22,225 nucleotides of DNA from Euprymna scolopes (lineage: Eukaryota > Mollusca > Cephalopoda > Sepiida > Sepiolidae): positions 32,063,388 through 32,085,612 of the forward strand of contig CM044488.1 of the NCBI GenBank assembly GCA_024364805.1, given 5' to 3'. Below, piece by piece: positions 21,993 to 22,225 of the stretch (position 1 is the stretch's first letter; each line of letters begins with the position of its first letter). The notes beneath the pieces are model-generated. The model was given only the letters and a program-made list of their open reading frames with translations. It was not told the origin of the DNA and ran no database searches. The position numbers and the translations under genes were made by a program.

Positions 21993-22225
21993 GTAAGTAT
22001 TTTCTTTATTTTTTTATGTTTGCTGCTTCTTTTTTCATAGATAAACAGAAGCAAGAAAAACTGTTTGACTTATTTCACAACAAATCCACTTTGTCCATTC
22101 AAGCATATTTCATGAAATATCTTACTTGTTGATCATTCTTTTTTCTTTTTATATTTCTAGCAAGCTTGTTTAGGTTTTTATAAGTTATATCAAAATATAT
22201 TGTATATATCAAAATATATTGTATA
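21993..22225 (+). other. Start of the next intron, with a 19-bp tandem duplication at the edge
   Basis: A T-rich intron start. At 22187-22225 a 19-bp unit (ATATCAAAATATATTGTAT) is present about twice, running to the window edge. Confidence 0.75.

Overview
The window is AT-rich animal (metazoan) nuclear DNA. It is dominated by introns, simple repeats and decayed transposons. Three well-spliced exons on the + strand belong to one host gene of the NRF-6 (nose resistant to fluoxetine) family of multi-pass membrane acyltransferases (AT3 superfamily). No bacterial operons, rRNA or tRNA genes are visible. Long introns, abundant (TA)n runs, several Penelope-like retroelement (PLE) remnants, a mariner-type MITE and Helitron-like ends suggest an invertebrate, possibly a mollusc such as a cephalopod. 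The species assignment is inference; the animal origin and the gene family are solid.

Layout. 1-3930 lies upstream of the first visible exon and is probably intron. It holds a (TA)n run, diverged direct repeats, a short LINE fragment (2130-2240, minus) and a striking 79-nt near-perfect hairpin (2238-2316). Exon A (3931-4023) encodes the segment ending in HRFY plus a split Arg. A 12.8-kb intron follows (4024-16850). It carries a PLE remnant with an RT YLDD motif and GIY-YIG region (4240-5240), a dispersed GAATTA repeat (5334-6000) with a long (TA)n, a hammerhead-ribozyme-like fold (6047-6099), a Helitron-type 5' end (6481), a 3.4-kb minisatellite of about 38-bp units (7091-10464), a second PLE remnant (about 11638-11990), an 80-bp palindromic mariner MITE resembling primate MADE1 (12655-12734), microsatellites, and a third PLE remnant in reverse orientation (14587-14983) abutting (TA)n.

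Exon B (16851-17007) encodes the LTPTY transmembrane segment and the GPYWY / NWWQNLLY loop. The next intron (17008-21912) contains a fourth PLE remnant (about 18940-19802), a Helitron-type 3' end (to 20083), a (GT)n run and a (TTTA)/(TTA)/(TAA) palindrome. Exon C (21913-21992) encodes CMGWTWYLANDMQFY..., the most diagnostic NRF-6 family motif. Reading phase is consistent across all three exons (2, then 0), so they form one transcript whose start and end lie outside the window.

There is one host gene, so there is no gene cooperation to describe. The novelty candidates are RNA-fold or repeat structures inside the introns: the hammerhead-like fold, the two long hairpins and the homeodomain-site-rich minisatellite.
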